DNA from: Megalobrama amblycephala
Taxonomy: Eukaryota; Chordata; Actinopteri; Cypriniformes; Xenocyprididae
Direction: 5' to 3'
DNA length: 64,000 nt
NCBI RefSeq assembly: GCF_018812025.1
Contig: NC_063050.1
Coordinates: 9,579,015-9,643,014, forward strand
Within the stretch, counting starts at the first letter, position 1. Each line of letters starts with the position of its first letter. A model generated the notes under the pieces. The model made no database searches, was not told the origin of the DNA, and saw nothing but the letters and a program-made list of their open reading frames with translations. A program made the translations under genes and the position numbers. Of this stretch, positions 1-10,199 are shown one piece after another.

Positions 1-62
1 GCGTGTGTTTTTTTGTTTTCCGTCTCAGTGTTTTTCGTGTTTCACTTCCCGTCTCTGTCATC

Positions 63-1337
63 ATGTTCACACCCGCATATCTGTTGTTATGCCTTGAGCA
101 GAAGGACCGCTCCCTCGAGGCACACTTGGACAATTTTTTGTTTCTTGCTCCATCAACACATTTCCCGGACAGCAGCCTTTGCAACTTCCTATATGCCGGC
201 CTCAACACTGCCACTAAAGCGCTGCTGTCCGGGGAAGGACCTCGAGGGAGCTTCCGTGAGTATGTGGAGTGGGTGCTGGCGTCATGTGGATCGTCTATGA
301 CTGTGGATATCTCCGACAACGACGCCAGTCCCACTCCTACTCCAGTGCACAGCCATCAACACCCTGACTGCGAGGATCGGCAGCATGAGCCCACCACAGA
401 CCGCGAAGAGGACTTCGCCGCGACGTTCGAGCCAGCGCCTACGAGAGCGACCGAGCGGGACATCGCCATGGAGCCTGAGCAACGCGGGACTGACCAGGTG
501 TGCGAGCCAGCTGTACCATCCATCGCCGAGGGAATCTTAGTGGATTACGAGGGTAGAGAAGTGAGCCCCACCCAACCCCCTGCCACTGAGAGTGAGTTTT
601 TGGCCATCACTGGAGACCTTTTTTCTGATTTAGAAGAGGTGAATATGCAACCTGTTGTACTACAATCTCTGGCCCCTCCCAGCCTCCCTCTCCCACCACC
701 TCTTCAAAAATTTTTTGGGACTCTTTCATATTCTGAAGAACTGTTTAGCATGCTTCAAACTCCTCCTCTGTCACCAGCCACGCCTGCTATCCAGTCGTCA
801 CAGTCTCCCATCAGCCCCTCAGTTTCACCATCTCCTCTCAGTGGTAGGGTTCCACCTCGGGACTGCTGGGAGCCACCTCCTCCTGGGCGTGAGGAGTCTG
901 GGATTCCGCCTCCAGCCTCAGAGCTCTTCACTCCCCGTCGACCTGGCTCCTACACCTACGCTCCTTCCTCCCTCGTCGTCAGCAAGTACCATCGGCCATT
1001 CGGTCTCGCTGGGTTCCCTCGGCACGTCGGCTCCACCTGGGTCGGACATCGCCACGCCTCTGCAGCGGACTTGCGGGCCAGTCGCTGCTCTCTGGCCCTC
1101 CACCCCTTCTGCGACGGCAAGCTCAGCCCTCCCTCAGGCTCCACCTCCGCCCTCGGTCACTCCAGCTCCACCTCTGCCCTCTGGATACCCGCTTCCTCCT
1201 CGGGGGGTCGTCGCTTCAGCTCCGTCGCGGTCGCCAAGGTCTTTGTGGTCGCTTCAAGTCTTCAGCATTCTGGCTGCATGGTGGGCTCCTACGCTGATGA
1301 CATCGCCACTGCCGATCGTCCCCATGGTGGCGTATAG
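63..1337 (+). CDS. Gag-like protein of LTR retrotransposon
   Basis: Start chosen at ATG 63 (MFTPAYLLLCLEQ...), about 425 codons. The first ~80 residues resemble the N-terminal part of fish Ty3/Gypsy-type gag proteins: an LEAHLDNFLFLA stretch, then FPDSSLCNFLYAGLN, then GPRGSFREYVEWVL. After residue ~90 the protein is acidic, then Pro/Ser-rich and low in complexity. I see no CCHC knuckle. In other frames the Pro-rich region also stays open past the stop (655-1671), as biased composition often allows. Function is inferred from the LTR context. The downstream half may not be translated in this frame. Confidence 0.6.
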   Translation: MFTPAYLLLCLEQKDRSLEAHLDNFLFLAPSTHFPDSSLCNFLYAGLNTATKALLSGEGPRGSFREYVEWVLASCGSSMTVDISDNDASPTPTPVHSHQHPDCEDRQHEPTTDREEDFAATFEPAPTRATERDIAMEPEQRGTDQVCEPAVPSIAEGILVDYEGREVSPTQPPATESEFLAITGDLFSDLEEVNMQPVVLQSLAPPSLPLPPPLQKFFGTLSYSEELFSMLQTPPLSPATPAIQSSQSPISPSVSPSPLSGRVPPRDCWEPPPPGREESGIPPPASELFTPRRPGSYTYAPSSLVVSKYHRPFGLAGFPRHVGSTWVGHRHASAADLRASRCSLALHPFCDGKLSPPSGSTSALGHSSSTSALWIPASSSGGRRFSSVAVAKVFVVASSLQHSGCMVGSYADDIATADRPHGGV

Positions 1338-1597
1338 GACTACACCACCATGGCTCCTCCCGCCAGTGACGCCGCCATGGGACGCAGTCTTGGCTGTGTA
1401 TTGGATGGTGTTGCTACTTCCTCCGTTCAAGGCTCCCCTCTGGTCTCCATCACCTGCACCTCCCTGGACTCCTGCACCTCGCCTCCTCCCAGGTAACCGT
1501 CCACCTCCTGAACCGCCTCCTACACCATCGGAACCTTCTCATCTTCGTCTTCCCCTCTCCACGGCGCGAGGACGCGCCTTTCCGGGAGGGGGCGATA

Positions 1598-1876
1598 TGT
1601 CACATGTGCACTCCGTTTTGGACTTGTTGTTGTTCCATTTCCCACCACCGGTTAGTCACCATGGCAACTGATCACCACCATCATCACACCCAGCTGTTCC
1701 CAATCACCCTCCTTGTTATCCCGTGTATATATACCCTGTGTTTCTAGTCTTGTGTTGTCCGGTATTGTTCGTACTATGTTGGTGTATGCTCCTGTGGATT
1801 CCTGTTTATCTCCTAGTAAAGACTTATTGTGACTCTATCTCCTCGTCGTGTGATTAGTATACCAGCTACTGTAACA
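1598..1876 (+). repeat. 3' LTR of the left retrotransposon copy
   Basis: 279 bp, starting TGTCACATGTGC and ending ACTGTAACA (TG...CA). It contains TATATATA and AGTAAAG and is directly preceded by a purine-rich tract. It differs from the 5' LTR at 62848-63122 by four substitutions and one 4-bp indel by my reading. The flanking GCAGG (1877-1881) matches GCAGG at 62843-62847. Confidence 0.88.
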
Positions 1877-1976
1877 GCAGGAGGGTTTGAATCACTGCTG
1901 CAGATCAGAGTCACTGAATCTCCTGACACTATTTCACCAGATGGACTGATGGACACTGAGACGCTCCTGGGAGGGT
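1877..1976 (-). pseudogene. Gene 1 third C2 Ig exon, N-terminal half
   Basis: Acceptor TTTTAG precedes ACCCTCCCAGG. The exon reads PPRSVSVSISPSGEIVSGD, then a LICSSDSNPPA B-strand with its cysteine, then stops dead at the 3' LTR of the retrotransposon. The matching C-terminal half type sits at 62688-62847 at the other end of the window. Confidence 0.8.
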
Positions 1977-2778
1977 CTAAAACAGAAGAATTAACATTCA
2001 CAATAAATATTAGAAAATTTGTAAAATGTAAACAATGTGCAGATGATCATTAACTCACACATGACATTTATAGTCACATTAGGAGAGTATTTCTCTCCAT
2101 GTTCATTGATGGATCTGCACTTGTATTCTCCACTGTCATCAGAGCTGATCTTTGAGATGTTGAAGATTCTTCCAGATCCTACTGTGACCGGGTGATACCC
2201 AAAGATCGCATTTGATTCCGACTAAACCACCGGGAATAATTTAATATAGCAACACAAATTCATTACCAATTGGTGGGTGAGTAGAGACACAGGCAAAGGA
2301 TTACAAAGATGAGGCAGCTTTATTAAAGTGTACAAAAGTTAAAAACTGTCACATCTCACAAGGGCTCCATATTCACAGGTCACAAAAAAACAAAACAAAC
2401 GACACTTTACAAAAACTACAATATACATAAAATAAAGAAGTTTGAATGAGGGAGATGGTCTGCCGTAACCCTTAATTGTCACACCACACTTAATAAACCA
2501 AATCACTCCAACCTATGAAGCACAGCACTCAATGTGGACACCATTAAACGAGCAGCCAAACTCATTCCCTTCTTCTGTAAAATACAAAAAAAAAAAACAA
2601 CTCCACACTTTGCAACAAGTGTGCACCATTTAGAGTTTCAAAAACAAAAACAAAGGATGAACAAAAGAAAAAGAACATAAAACAGACCACAATCACCCGC
2701 ACACTCGAGGCACAAAACGGCCAAAGAATGACCTCGTTTGACGCATGTGTGCACTCACTCCATGGCGAGTGATAATCA

Positions 2779-2779
<1 letters not shown>

Positions 2780-2822
<43 letters not shown>
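2780..2822. repeat. (CA)n microsatellite
   Basis: About 21 uninterrupted CA units inside the solo LTR. Confidence 0.95.
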
Positions 2823-2826
<4 letters not shown>

Positions 2827-3000
2827 TGACCGGATGGAAACCCAGGCAAGGCAGCAGTGCGTTATATCACTAGACGGGCATTCAGTCGCATAATACAGCG
2901 ATGAAACCCTTGGGCATTTAAAATCAACCTGCCAACAGAAATAGCAGTCACTAATAAAATCATAAAAACAAACAAGCAACCTTCGCTCGTACAGACCAGG

Positions 3001-4996
3001 GGCCCGTTTCAATAAGGAGGTTCAACCAACTCTGAGTTAAAACTTGAACTCTGAGTTGACTTACCCTGAGATGGGAAACTCTGAGTTTTCAGTTTCAGAA
3101 CAGCTGAATTGAGTTAGTTCAATCCACTCTGAGTAGGTTGACTCTGAGTTAAGCGCATTAAGCTCCGATATTACGATTCACCATGGCAACAGCACGTGAC
3201 AAATGGACATCCGCATACTTCTGAGTCAATGCAATTTTAATTCTTATCACTGTTATAATATCAAAGGTGAAAACTGGTAGAATGTTAAGTTATTGAACTA
3301 ATATTTATTTTCACGGTATCCCACATGCAAAAAAGAAGAAGAAGAAAAAAATAATGCAGGATGCAATAATAAGAGTGTAAATGTTTTTATCGTTATTAAA
3401 CACTCGTTAGGCAATTTACTTCCACTTTTAGAAAATGTTATTAATTATTATTAAAAATAAATGCCTTTCTAATGTGATATGTGATGGGAAAAGGGAGAAT
3501 AGCAAGCTTGGCAAAAGGCGGATTCGAACCCAGTCAATCACATGACAAGTTAATTCTCCCCATCCAACACACGATTGCCTACACCACTGCAGCCACAAGA
3601 ATGTATGTCAATTTTAACCTGATCTGACATTTGTGGGCGGAGCTACTGTAAATTTGCACTTAGTAATACCCAGGTGAAAAAAAAGTATACTTGAGTGCGT
3701 TAAAAAATACTTAAATACAAGCAAGTACATTTGTAGTACATTCTTTATTTTGGTGCTAAATAAAAGTGTCAAAGTTATACACTATAAATAAACTAATTCA
3801 ATGTATATTTGTACTTCAGTAGTGCTTCACTGCACTTGCAAAAAGTATACTAAATACCACTACTACTTAAATTGATTTTTAGTGCAATTAAATGAGTTTT
3901 ATTAGTGTATTTGTTAAAAGTTTGTTTTAAATGCTTTAAAATTAGTTCAATCTTAGTAGACTTTTATATAGTAATCCAGTTTAAAGGCTCTCCAAGCGAT
4001 TCTGAGCGGAGTAACTTCCTGTTGACGTTCGAAGTGTTGTCAAACAAAACAGAGGCTAGCTAGACCCTCCCTCCTACTCCTCCTGGCCCTCCCCTCCGTG
4101 CTTCCTGAAACAGTCATGAACGCGCATTTAAAATGTAAGTAGCTTGCGTATTGACGCTGCTTGTCGGTTATTGGCTGGAGCATGTTTATTATGTTTTGTG
4201 GTCCAGGCTGCACCAGTTTGTTTTTGTTGCTGTTTTTGCAGCTTGTGGCGACAAAAAAATGTTTTGGCCTAAAAACGCGTGACTTCGCTTAGAGCACCTT
4301 TAAATGACATTGATTTTCTTACAAATATATTACTTATGTACTAGTTATAAGTACATTTTCCCCCAGGTGAAAAAAAAAGTGCAGTAGAATACACTTTATT
4401 TTAGTACACAGTTTACTTCCATAATGTACTTAAAGTGCTCTATTTTCTTGCACTTATTTTGTACTTAATATACTAAAAGCTCTTCTTTAGTACTTCTTAA
4501 GATAATCTTAAGAACATCTAAGTGTACTCAACTGTGCTATTTTGAGACACCAAGAAATATAAACTAAAATGTGCTTTTAACATACTATCTCTGTATTTAA
4601 AAAAAAAATCTTTCATACACCTTTAAATGTATTCATCAGACGTAGGAAATACACTTATGAATTATTTAAAATATAAGAATAATATATATGATAAATATAT
4701 ACAAAATGTATTCATAAAGTTTATAAATACATTTTGTATATATTCATTATATATTAATCTTATATTTGAAATACATAAGTCTATTTTAAAAGTGTTTGAA
4801 AGATAGGTTCACAGAGTAAGTTACCATGGTAACTGACTCTGAGTATAAGTTACCTCTCTTTCAGAAACAGGCTTGACTTACCCTGCTTTCTCGGGTTTGA
4901 CATACCTCACATTCTGAAATGTAAAACCCAGAGTTTCCCTCATTTCAGGGTTAACATACTCAGAGTTCTCACTTAACCTCCTTTCTGAAACGGGCC
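3001..4996. mobile_element. TIR DNA element with GGCCCGTTTC ends
   Basis: Starts GGCCCGTTTCAATAAGGAGG and ends with the inverse (CCTCCTTTCTGAAACGGGCC), flanked by CCAGG on both sides (2996-3000 and 4997-5001). Subterminal ACTCTGAGTT motifs recur near both ends. No transposase frame is visible, so it is non-autonomous. The superfamily is uncertain. A second MITE (3980-4303) is nested inside. Confidence 0.75.
3980..4303. mobile_element. Nested MITE with TTTAAAGG ends
   Basis: Inverted ends TTTAAAGGCTCTCCAAGCGA and TCGCTTAGAGCACCTTTAAA bound about 320 bp inside the 3001-4996 element. It is non-coding. Confidence 0.65.
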
Positions 4997-5909
4997 CCAG
5001 GAGATGTTCACAGCGCGGTACTACGCGTGTTGCTGATCATAGCGTGCAGCTAGTCGTTTATCTACAAACTACACATAAAAACTCGGTAAATAAATATTCC
5101 CTGAAGAAGCCTCCCTAAAACAAGACGTACAAACCTGAACCTGGGGCCAGCCTACGCACAGCATGAAGCAGGGACGGCACACCAAACATCCTTCCATTCA
5201 TAAATGGTGAACTCCTGTAAAGGGACGGTACGGATGACAATGCATCCCAGGTAACCAACGCCCTCCCAATTTATACCATAACACTCCTGTCCTGATAGGT
5301 TCACTGTTTTTACCTGACATCACCCAATGAACAACCGAAGGTATACTTCACACTGCTACACTACAAACGTTCCTCCTTTAAACCAGCTGAAGTTCAGAGC
5401 AGGAGGGTTTGAATCACTGCTGCAGATCAGAGTCACTGAATCTCCTGACACTATTTCACCAGATGAACTGATGAAGATCAAAGGATTCACTGGAGGAGCT
5501 ACAAGTGAAATATTATATTAAATCACCAGTTTATAACCGAAAATCGTAAAGTTTCAAGGAAAACTCTGAGTTGATACTTTTACATGGGTACTGGAACTTT
5601 GAAGATGTTCATGATTGATTCACTGACACTGACTCATTCAGTTAATCTCAGATGTGTTCAGTGGGGTTAAGATTTGGACTTCATGCGATCAAAAGTGTCA
5701 CGAGTCCTGGTCACAAGTCAACATGAATGTTTTTGTTCCATTTTTATTTATAATGATGTTGCTACGCAAAAGCTGTGTGTGCTTGTGACTCTTTATCACC
5801 TGGTAATGTACCCAGAACGTTCAGAGACGGTCACGATGTGGAGTTCTTTTAAGGGTTGGGAGACGTCATCTTAAAAAGTTTACCTTCAGGAAGTACTGAA
5901 TGTTTAGGG

Positions 5910-6102
5910 CAGTGGTTCTCAAACCTGTCCTGGGGACCCCCTACCACTGAACATTTTGTATGTCTTCCTCATCAGACACACCCAATTCAACTCTTGCAGT
6001 CTCTACTAATGAGCTGATGACTTGAATCAGGTGTGTTAGATGAGGGTGACATGCAAAATGTGCAGTGGTGGGGGGTCCCCAGGACAGGTTTGAGAACCAC
6101 TG
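5910..6102. mobile_element. hAT-type MITE, 193 bp
   Basis: Ends are CAGTGGTTCTCAAACC and its inverse GGTTTGAGAACCACTG, with a perfect 8-bp target duplication GTTTAGGG (5902-5909 and 6103-6110). The 8-bp duplication and CAG...CTG ends are hAT hallmarks. It lies in the intron between the first and second C2 exons of gene 1. Confidence 0.85.
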
Positions 6103-6146
6103 GTTTAGGGGACAATTACAATAGGACATTCCCTCTGGGTCATGGG

Positions 6147-6320
6147 TCTCCAACCCTGCTCCTGGAGATTTCAGCACCAGCCCCAATCAAATGCACCTGA
6201 AGCAGCTAATCAAGGTGTTCATGGCTGCTTGATAATTACAGACAGGTGTGTTGGAGCAGGGTTGGAACTAAAGTCTGCAGGACAGAAGCCCTCCAGGAGC
6301 AGGATTAGAGATCCCTCCTC
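6147..6320. mobile_element. MITE with CTCCAACCCTGCTCCTGGAG ends
   Basis: An imperfect inverted repeat: the left end near 6148-6168 pairs with CTCCAGGAGCAGGATTAGAG near 6293-6312. It resembles common short hAT-like fish MITEs. I could not fix a target duplication. Confidence 0.55.
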
Positions 6321-6594
6321 TAGGTGCACAGAAGATGCATCGCTGTCCTGAATGAAACATTCCCATCTAACTAACAGGGAACCATACGGGAGCATTCTGT
6401 TAATGTTATATAAGGAACCTCAAACAGCAGCATTTTCATTGCCAAAAAGGACATTTTAGGAACATCTGTTCTGTATTTTCGTCACCTTTGAGAACTTTTA
6501 GGGAACATTGCACAAGGTCACGAGAATGTCCCCTCCTACATGGATAGAACCTTCAAAGAAAAAAGTGAATACACTAAATGAAATACATACTCAC

Positions 6595-6843
6595 ACATGA
6601 CATTGAGCTGAACAGCAGGAGAGATGTGATTGTGTCCGTGTACAGCACAGCTATATCTGCCTGCATCCTCTCTTCTGACTGACTGCAGCAGGAGTTCATT
6701 GTTTCTGTCTCTTCTCTCAGTTAATGGCTGTGAGTTTCTGTACCAGATGAATGTTGCTCTGTCAGTCAGAGTGCAGCTGCTTTTACATGTCAGACGGACT
6801 GAATCTCCCTCTGTCACTCTCTCAGGAGACTCCACCTGAAGAT
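6595..6843 (-). CDS. Gene 1 first C2 Ig exon
   Basis: 249 bp, phase 1-1. It encodes a C2-set domain beginning DLQVESPERVTEGDSVRLTC, with the WYRNSQ C-strand and DAGRYSC F-strand, ending QLNVM. Donor is ATGT|GTGAGT. It is virtually base-identical to the corresponding exons of genes A and B. Confidence 0.85.
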
Positions 6844-6941
6844 CTGAACACAACACACACATTATATCTAGTGCTGCTGTCATACACTGATTATTATTCA
6901 ACATAATGCACAGAAGAAGAGAGAAACCTCATGAAAGTCAC

Positions 6942-7283
6942 CTGTGACAGTAAGAGTCACTCCTGGATAACCAGTCCATTTGTCTTTATCAGTGTTGAAT
7001 TTGAAATAGTACTTGTGTGAATCCTTCAGTGTCACATGACTCAGTCTAATGGTGCAGTTCTTCTGTTTATCTCCCAGATACTGAAGCCTCTGACTGTATT
7101 CAGGGTCCTCAGACAGATCTGGATGCTCTCCATTATGTTTTACCAGTGTTTTGGTCCAGAACACTTTCTTGATCTTATATCCAGTAGGGTATGTATAAGT
7201 GCATCTCATTATCACTGATGAGTTCTTTAGTGCACAGATGTGTGAAGGACTGTAACTCACACCCCAATCAGCACTAGAAACCC
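6942..7283 (-). CDS. Gene 1 V-set (Siglec-like) exon
   Basis: 342 bp, phase 1-1, after acceptor TTTCAG. It begins GVSSADWGVSYSPSHICALK, with B-strand cysteine MRCTYTYP, KVFWTKT and SQRLQYLGD, then F/G strands HKYYFKF. Where genes A and B have YYFRF, matching the position of the conserved sialic-acid-contacting arginine of Siglecs, this exon has lysine (codon 7000-7002). It is otherwise open with no stop. Confidence 0.85.
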
Positions 7284-7474
7284 CTGAAACACACACTATG
7301 ATAGTTCACATTAAAATGACTGCTTCATTACTGACTCCTCATGTTCATCACATTAATCATCACATGAAATTCTGATATTACAAGACAAAAATAATCACTT
7401 TTGATGCACATATTCATATTTTAGATTAATTTCAGTGAGAATAATTACATTTAGCTAAAAGTTTTTTTGTTTTA

Positions 7475-8075
7475 ACCCACATATAGGATTTCGAACGTTC
7501 AGTGACGTCACATGACTGCCAGATTCAAACTGCGCTTTCGCTCTTTGGCTGTGAGACGGACGCGCGCAGCTCTTGTCATATATCACAACTATTCAGTGTT
7601 TTCAGCCACATAATGTTTCTTTAAAGGTTTCAGACATTTACAGTAGATACGCATAAGCACCATTAAAACAATATATTTAGAGTTTATAAAATACACACTG
7701 ATGTCAGACGTCAGTGGAAGCAGCAATAACAATCCATTCAAATACAATTGCTGACATTTATTCATATCAGACACACATAATGGGCCCAAGTAACTACAAA
7801 GTTTACTCTATTATTCTTCCAGTTCACCAGCCACTTACTTGCATATATTTCGGGAGAAACTGATGAAGTCATCTGCTGTAAATCAGACTGACAGGACTAC
7901 TTTGTGAATATTTTAAATAAAAAAGGAAAAACAAAATAATAGCGAGCCATCTGTCATACAGTGTTATTGTTGTGGCTGCGTTCAGCGTACGTGACATGCA
8001 TGACGCGTCGCTATGGAAACATTAAAGGCTCACTCTGAGGGGTCATTTAGAATATTTTAAACTCACGCACGAAAG
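7475..8075. other. Extra segment in the leader-V intron of gene 1
   Basis: Compared with the same intron of gene A (about 14910-15270), roughly 600 bp are inserted here. The flanking intron sequence aligns on both sides. The segment has a CG-richer stretch near 7540-7575 and no coding content I recognise. I cannot define its ends or class. Confidence 0.4.
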
Positions 8076-8271
8076 GGTTAATTCAGCTTTATGTTTATTT
8101 ATTTTGATGATTTTTATTTATTTTTTTATTATTCACAGTAATTCGTTTGTGAAGGGTGTTTTAACAGGGGGTTCAATGACTGCCTGACCTCCCACTAAAG
8201 ACCCATGATTTGAAAGAAAGACTTTGATAAGTGACTAAAACATTAAAAACTCTCCAGCAGAAGCGACTCAC

Positions 8272-8314
8272 CGTGAATCATGAGCAGAAACACCAGAGGA
8301 AGAGGAGGAGCCAT
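8272..8314 (-). CDS. Gene 1 leader exon
   Basis: ATG at 8314-8312 gives MAPPLPLVFLLMIH plus one base, donor GTGAGTCGC. This is a hydrophobic signal peptide, phase 1, matching the V exon. Genes A and B have near-identical leaders. Confidence 0.8.
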
Positions 8315-8330
8315 TAACAGTGCTGACTTA

Positions 8331-8451
8331 AGTGTTGTGAACTAAGGACTACAATGATGTCAACTCAAAATGGCCGCCCTTAATCTCTGAATCAGCCAAT
8401 AGTGAGCCTGGAAGGGTGAAGTCACAGCAGCACAATACCAGTCATTTAATG
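8331..8451 (-). promoter_or_regulatory. Conserved segment upstream of the leader exon
   Basis: About 120 bp just upstream of the gene 1 leader recurs at 15884-15998 and 16636-16753 upstream of gene A. It includes AAATGGCCGCC and TCAGCCAATAGTGAG, so a CCAAT-type box is present in all three. The position suggests promoter or 5' UTR sequence duplicated along the array. No TATA box is evident. Function is inferred. Confidence 0.45.
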
Positions 8452-9480
8452 TTATTATAAAAAACAATAATAACAATAATAATAAAAACACAAACGTTTT
8501 AATATTTAAATTGATTTAAAAGCAATACTGTGCAAAATGATCACAAATTAGTATTGATGGTGTGAATCTTTTTCTATTGATGTACTGTTTGTCTCCTCAT
8601 TTACAGTTAGAGCAATGATGTGTCATGAGTTCATCAACGGCTCCAACAACTGCAGGAAAACCCACAGTCAACATAAAAGTGGCTTTCTTTTTCCGCATGG
8701 TTTGATGGTCATTTGGAAAGTCAATGAACTGCCATAGAGTAGAGGTCAAATGTGATGTCCAGCCATATGAAAATTGACATCTTCAACCTTAATTCAACTT
8801 ACTTAATTAAACTTTTAAAAATGTGTTAAAAGATGTAAGCACATCGACTAGCTGGAGTCCATTGTTTCATGTGTGATAATGAAATGAAATTTCAAATTAT
8901 TTCAGATTATGTTTGACCAGTCTGTCATACAAAGAAATTATGAACACATGCAAAAACAAGAGAGAACCAATTAAATATTAAAAACGGATTTTGTTGTATT
9001 CAATGTCATATTTTAAAACATTTAAATAATATAAAAATATATATTTTTTTTCTCATATTTTGATGGTTTAAGCGAAATTGTTTGCGATTAACAAGAAACT
9101 CTTGTTTGTATTTACTATTGTGTACTGTATGTTCATCTTTTGTGCTTCCTTGTCGTTCGTTCATCAACTGGGCTTTATTTTCTGTGAAGCATTTTGTTTT
9201 GTGTCAGCTGTGATGAACAGACATCCACTCTCGTATTGCTTGTGTAACAGTGGCCAGACAGTGAGAGTTTTGCAGGTAAACCACTGCACACTGACACTCG
9301 CTACAGAATGAGGTGTTTAGAGTCATTGTTAGTGCACTCGCCTCACACGCCAGCAGCGATCGGGCCGGGGTTCTTGACCAACTCAGAGCAGGGTGGAGAC
9401 TCAGAGGTTAGGATTGGGGTGTGAGTTTTGGTGGCTACGTAATGAAGAGAGGGGTTTGTTTGTTTGGGTTGATTTTAAAT
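8452..9480. other. AT-rich spacer, no gene recognised
   Basis: Short open frames here (for example 9078-9311) have no recognisable domain, no splice support and no counterpart in the other array units. I see nothing functional. Confidence 0.5.
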
Positions 9481-9489
9481 ATCAACAGT

Positions 9490-9945
9490 GTTCAACAACG
9501 AATTTGAGAAATCGCATACAGCACCTTTAAATGTATTAAAATGCATTAAACATATTAATTATTGTTTAAGTAATATTTATTACATGTATTACATTTATTT
9601 AAAGTTATTACATTTCTTATTAGGTCAGTTACAAAAAGAATTGACATTCAAGTTTATATCATTTTATCAACTCCATGTCATCTTATAACTCCAGTTCATA
9701 TATCTTCATTGGAAAGCATACATCTCCTCATCTCTGCTGCCATCCTGTTACTCTTAGCTAGGTTAAGAGACCTCTCCAGCTTTAAATAATTAAGGAACTG
9801 AGACCTAGTCCTGACACTTAGGAACTTTTATGAATCACACTTATTTGTAAGTCTAAGAATAAGAGTAAAATTACATAATTTTTAGAATTTTGACACACTT
9901 AAACTAAAATTTTACTCTGAGCGGCTTTATACATACGGCCCCAGA
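9490..9945. mobile_element. TIR element remnant ending in ATACGGCCCC
   Basis: The right end TTTATACATACGGCCCC is the inverse of GGGCCCGTATGTATAAAAC seen at about 15704 and 16468. A near-identical segment lies at 30690-31125. It contains a run of CTTAAGAATAAG-like motifs. It is a non-coding fragment of a TIR family, duplicated together with the gene tail block. Confidence 0.5.
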
Positions 9946-10199
9946 ACTACTTCATCAGATACTCAATCATTATTAATGTATGTTACTGTGGTTTGACCTT
10001 GTTCATTTGTTACCAACTTATGTTACAATACACAATGAAACTGAAGCTATTTTCTAAGGCAGATTTAAATAGGTATTTGTAACCAAGATACAAAACCACC
10101 TCAACTTTTGACCTTAAACCTTATATTTACTGTGTGACAACTAGCCCCAGTCTCCCCTATAACATATTTGACTCAATTATTAGTAAATGATGATCTTAC

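Larger units (their letters stand above)
1..1876 (+). mobile_element. Gag-only LTR retrotransposon, 3' portion (left copy)
   Basis: The element runs off the left edge. It holds a gag-like reading frame, a long Pro/Ser-rich stretch, a purine-rich tract (GGGAGGGGG at about 1584-1592) and a 3' LTR. No reverse transcriptase, protease or integrase motif lies between the gag-like frame and the LTR, so it looks non-autonomous. The right-hand copy shows the 5' LTR and the start of the same internal region. Together they suggest an element of about 2.2 kb with a 1.6-kb interior. It is inserted into an Ig exon of gene 1, antisense to the element, with target duplication GCAGG at 1877-1881. Confidence 0.85.
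2183..5360 (-). mobile_element. Solo LTR (minus orientation) carrying a nested TIR element
   Basis: On the minus strand it begins TGTAGCAGTGTG and ends CCCGGTCACA (TG...CA), with a 4-bp target duplication CTAC. It has a TATAAATT box-like site near 5270 and an AATAAAG polyadenylation-like site near 2320, both in the order expected of an LTR. Without the nested element (3001-4996) it is about 1.2 kb. No internal retroelement genes are present, so a solo LTR left by LTR-LTR recombination fits best. The superfamily is not determined. Confidence 0.6.
2059..5498 (-). pseudogene. Gene 1 second C2 Ig exon split by a solo LTR
   Basis: The right part, 5361-5498, follows acceptor CTTGTAG and encodes SPPVNPLIFISSSGEIVSGD... 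to SWFKGG. The left part, 2059-2182, encodes the remaining strands with the KCRS-type second cysteine region and ends at an ATGT|GTGAGT donor. The 3178-bp insertion between them duplicates CTAC (2179-2182 and 5361-5364). Removing it restores an 86-codon in-frame exon, which confirms the boundaries. Confidence 0.78.
1877..8314 (-). pseudogene. Gene 1: CD22/Siglec-like Ig receptor, partial and transposon-broken
   Basis: Minus-strand gene leaving the left edge. Exons: leader 8272-8314, V-set 6942-7283, first C2 6595-6843, second C2 split into 5361-5498 and 2059-2182 by a solo LTR, and the N-terminal half of a third C2 at 1877-1976, cut by the gag-only LTR element. Exon phases are all 1-1. With the 4-bp target duplication counted once, the split second C2 exon is 258 bp and in frame, so decay here is by insertion rather than point mutation. 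The V-set resembles fish CD22-like (sialic-acid-binding lectin family) domains. An intact transcript is unlikely unless splicing skips the broken exons. Transmembrane and tail exons are outside the window. Confidence 0.7.

Noticed and set aside
6630..6839. Plus-strand open frames opposite the Ig exons (also 14245-14454 and 47342-47551)
   Set aside because: They are antisense shadows of the conserved C2 exon, identical in all three genes for that reason.
9078..9311. Hydrophobic 77-codon frame as a membrane protein gene
   Set aside because: Not preserved in the duplicated units, with no splice signals or homologous domain visible.
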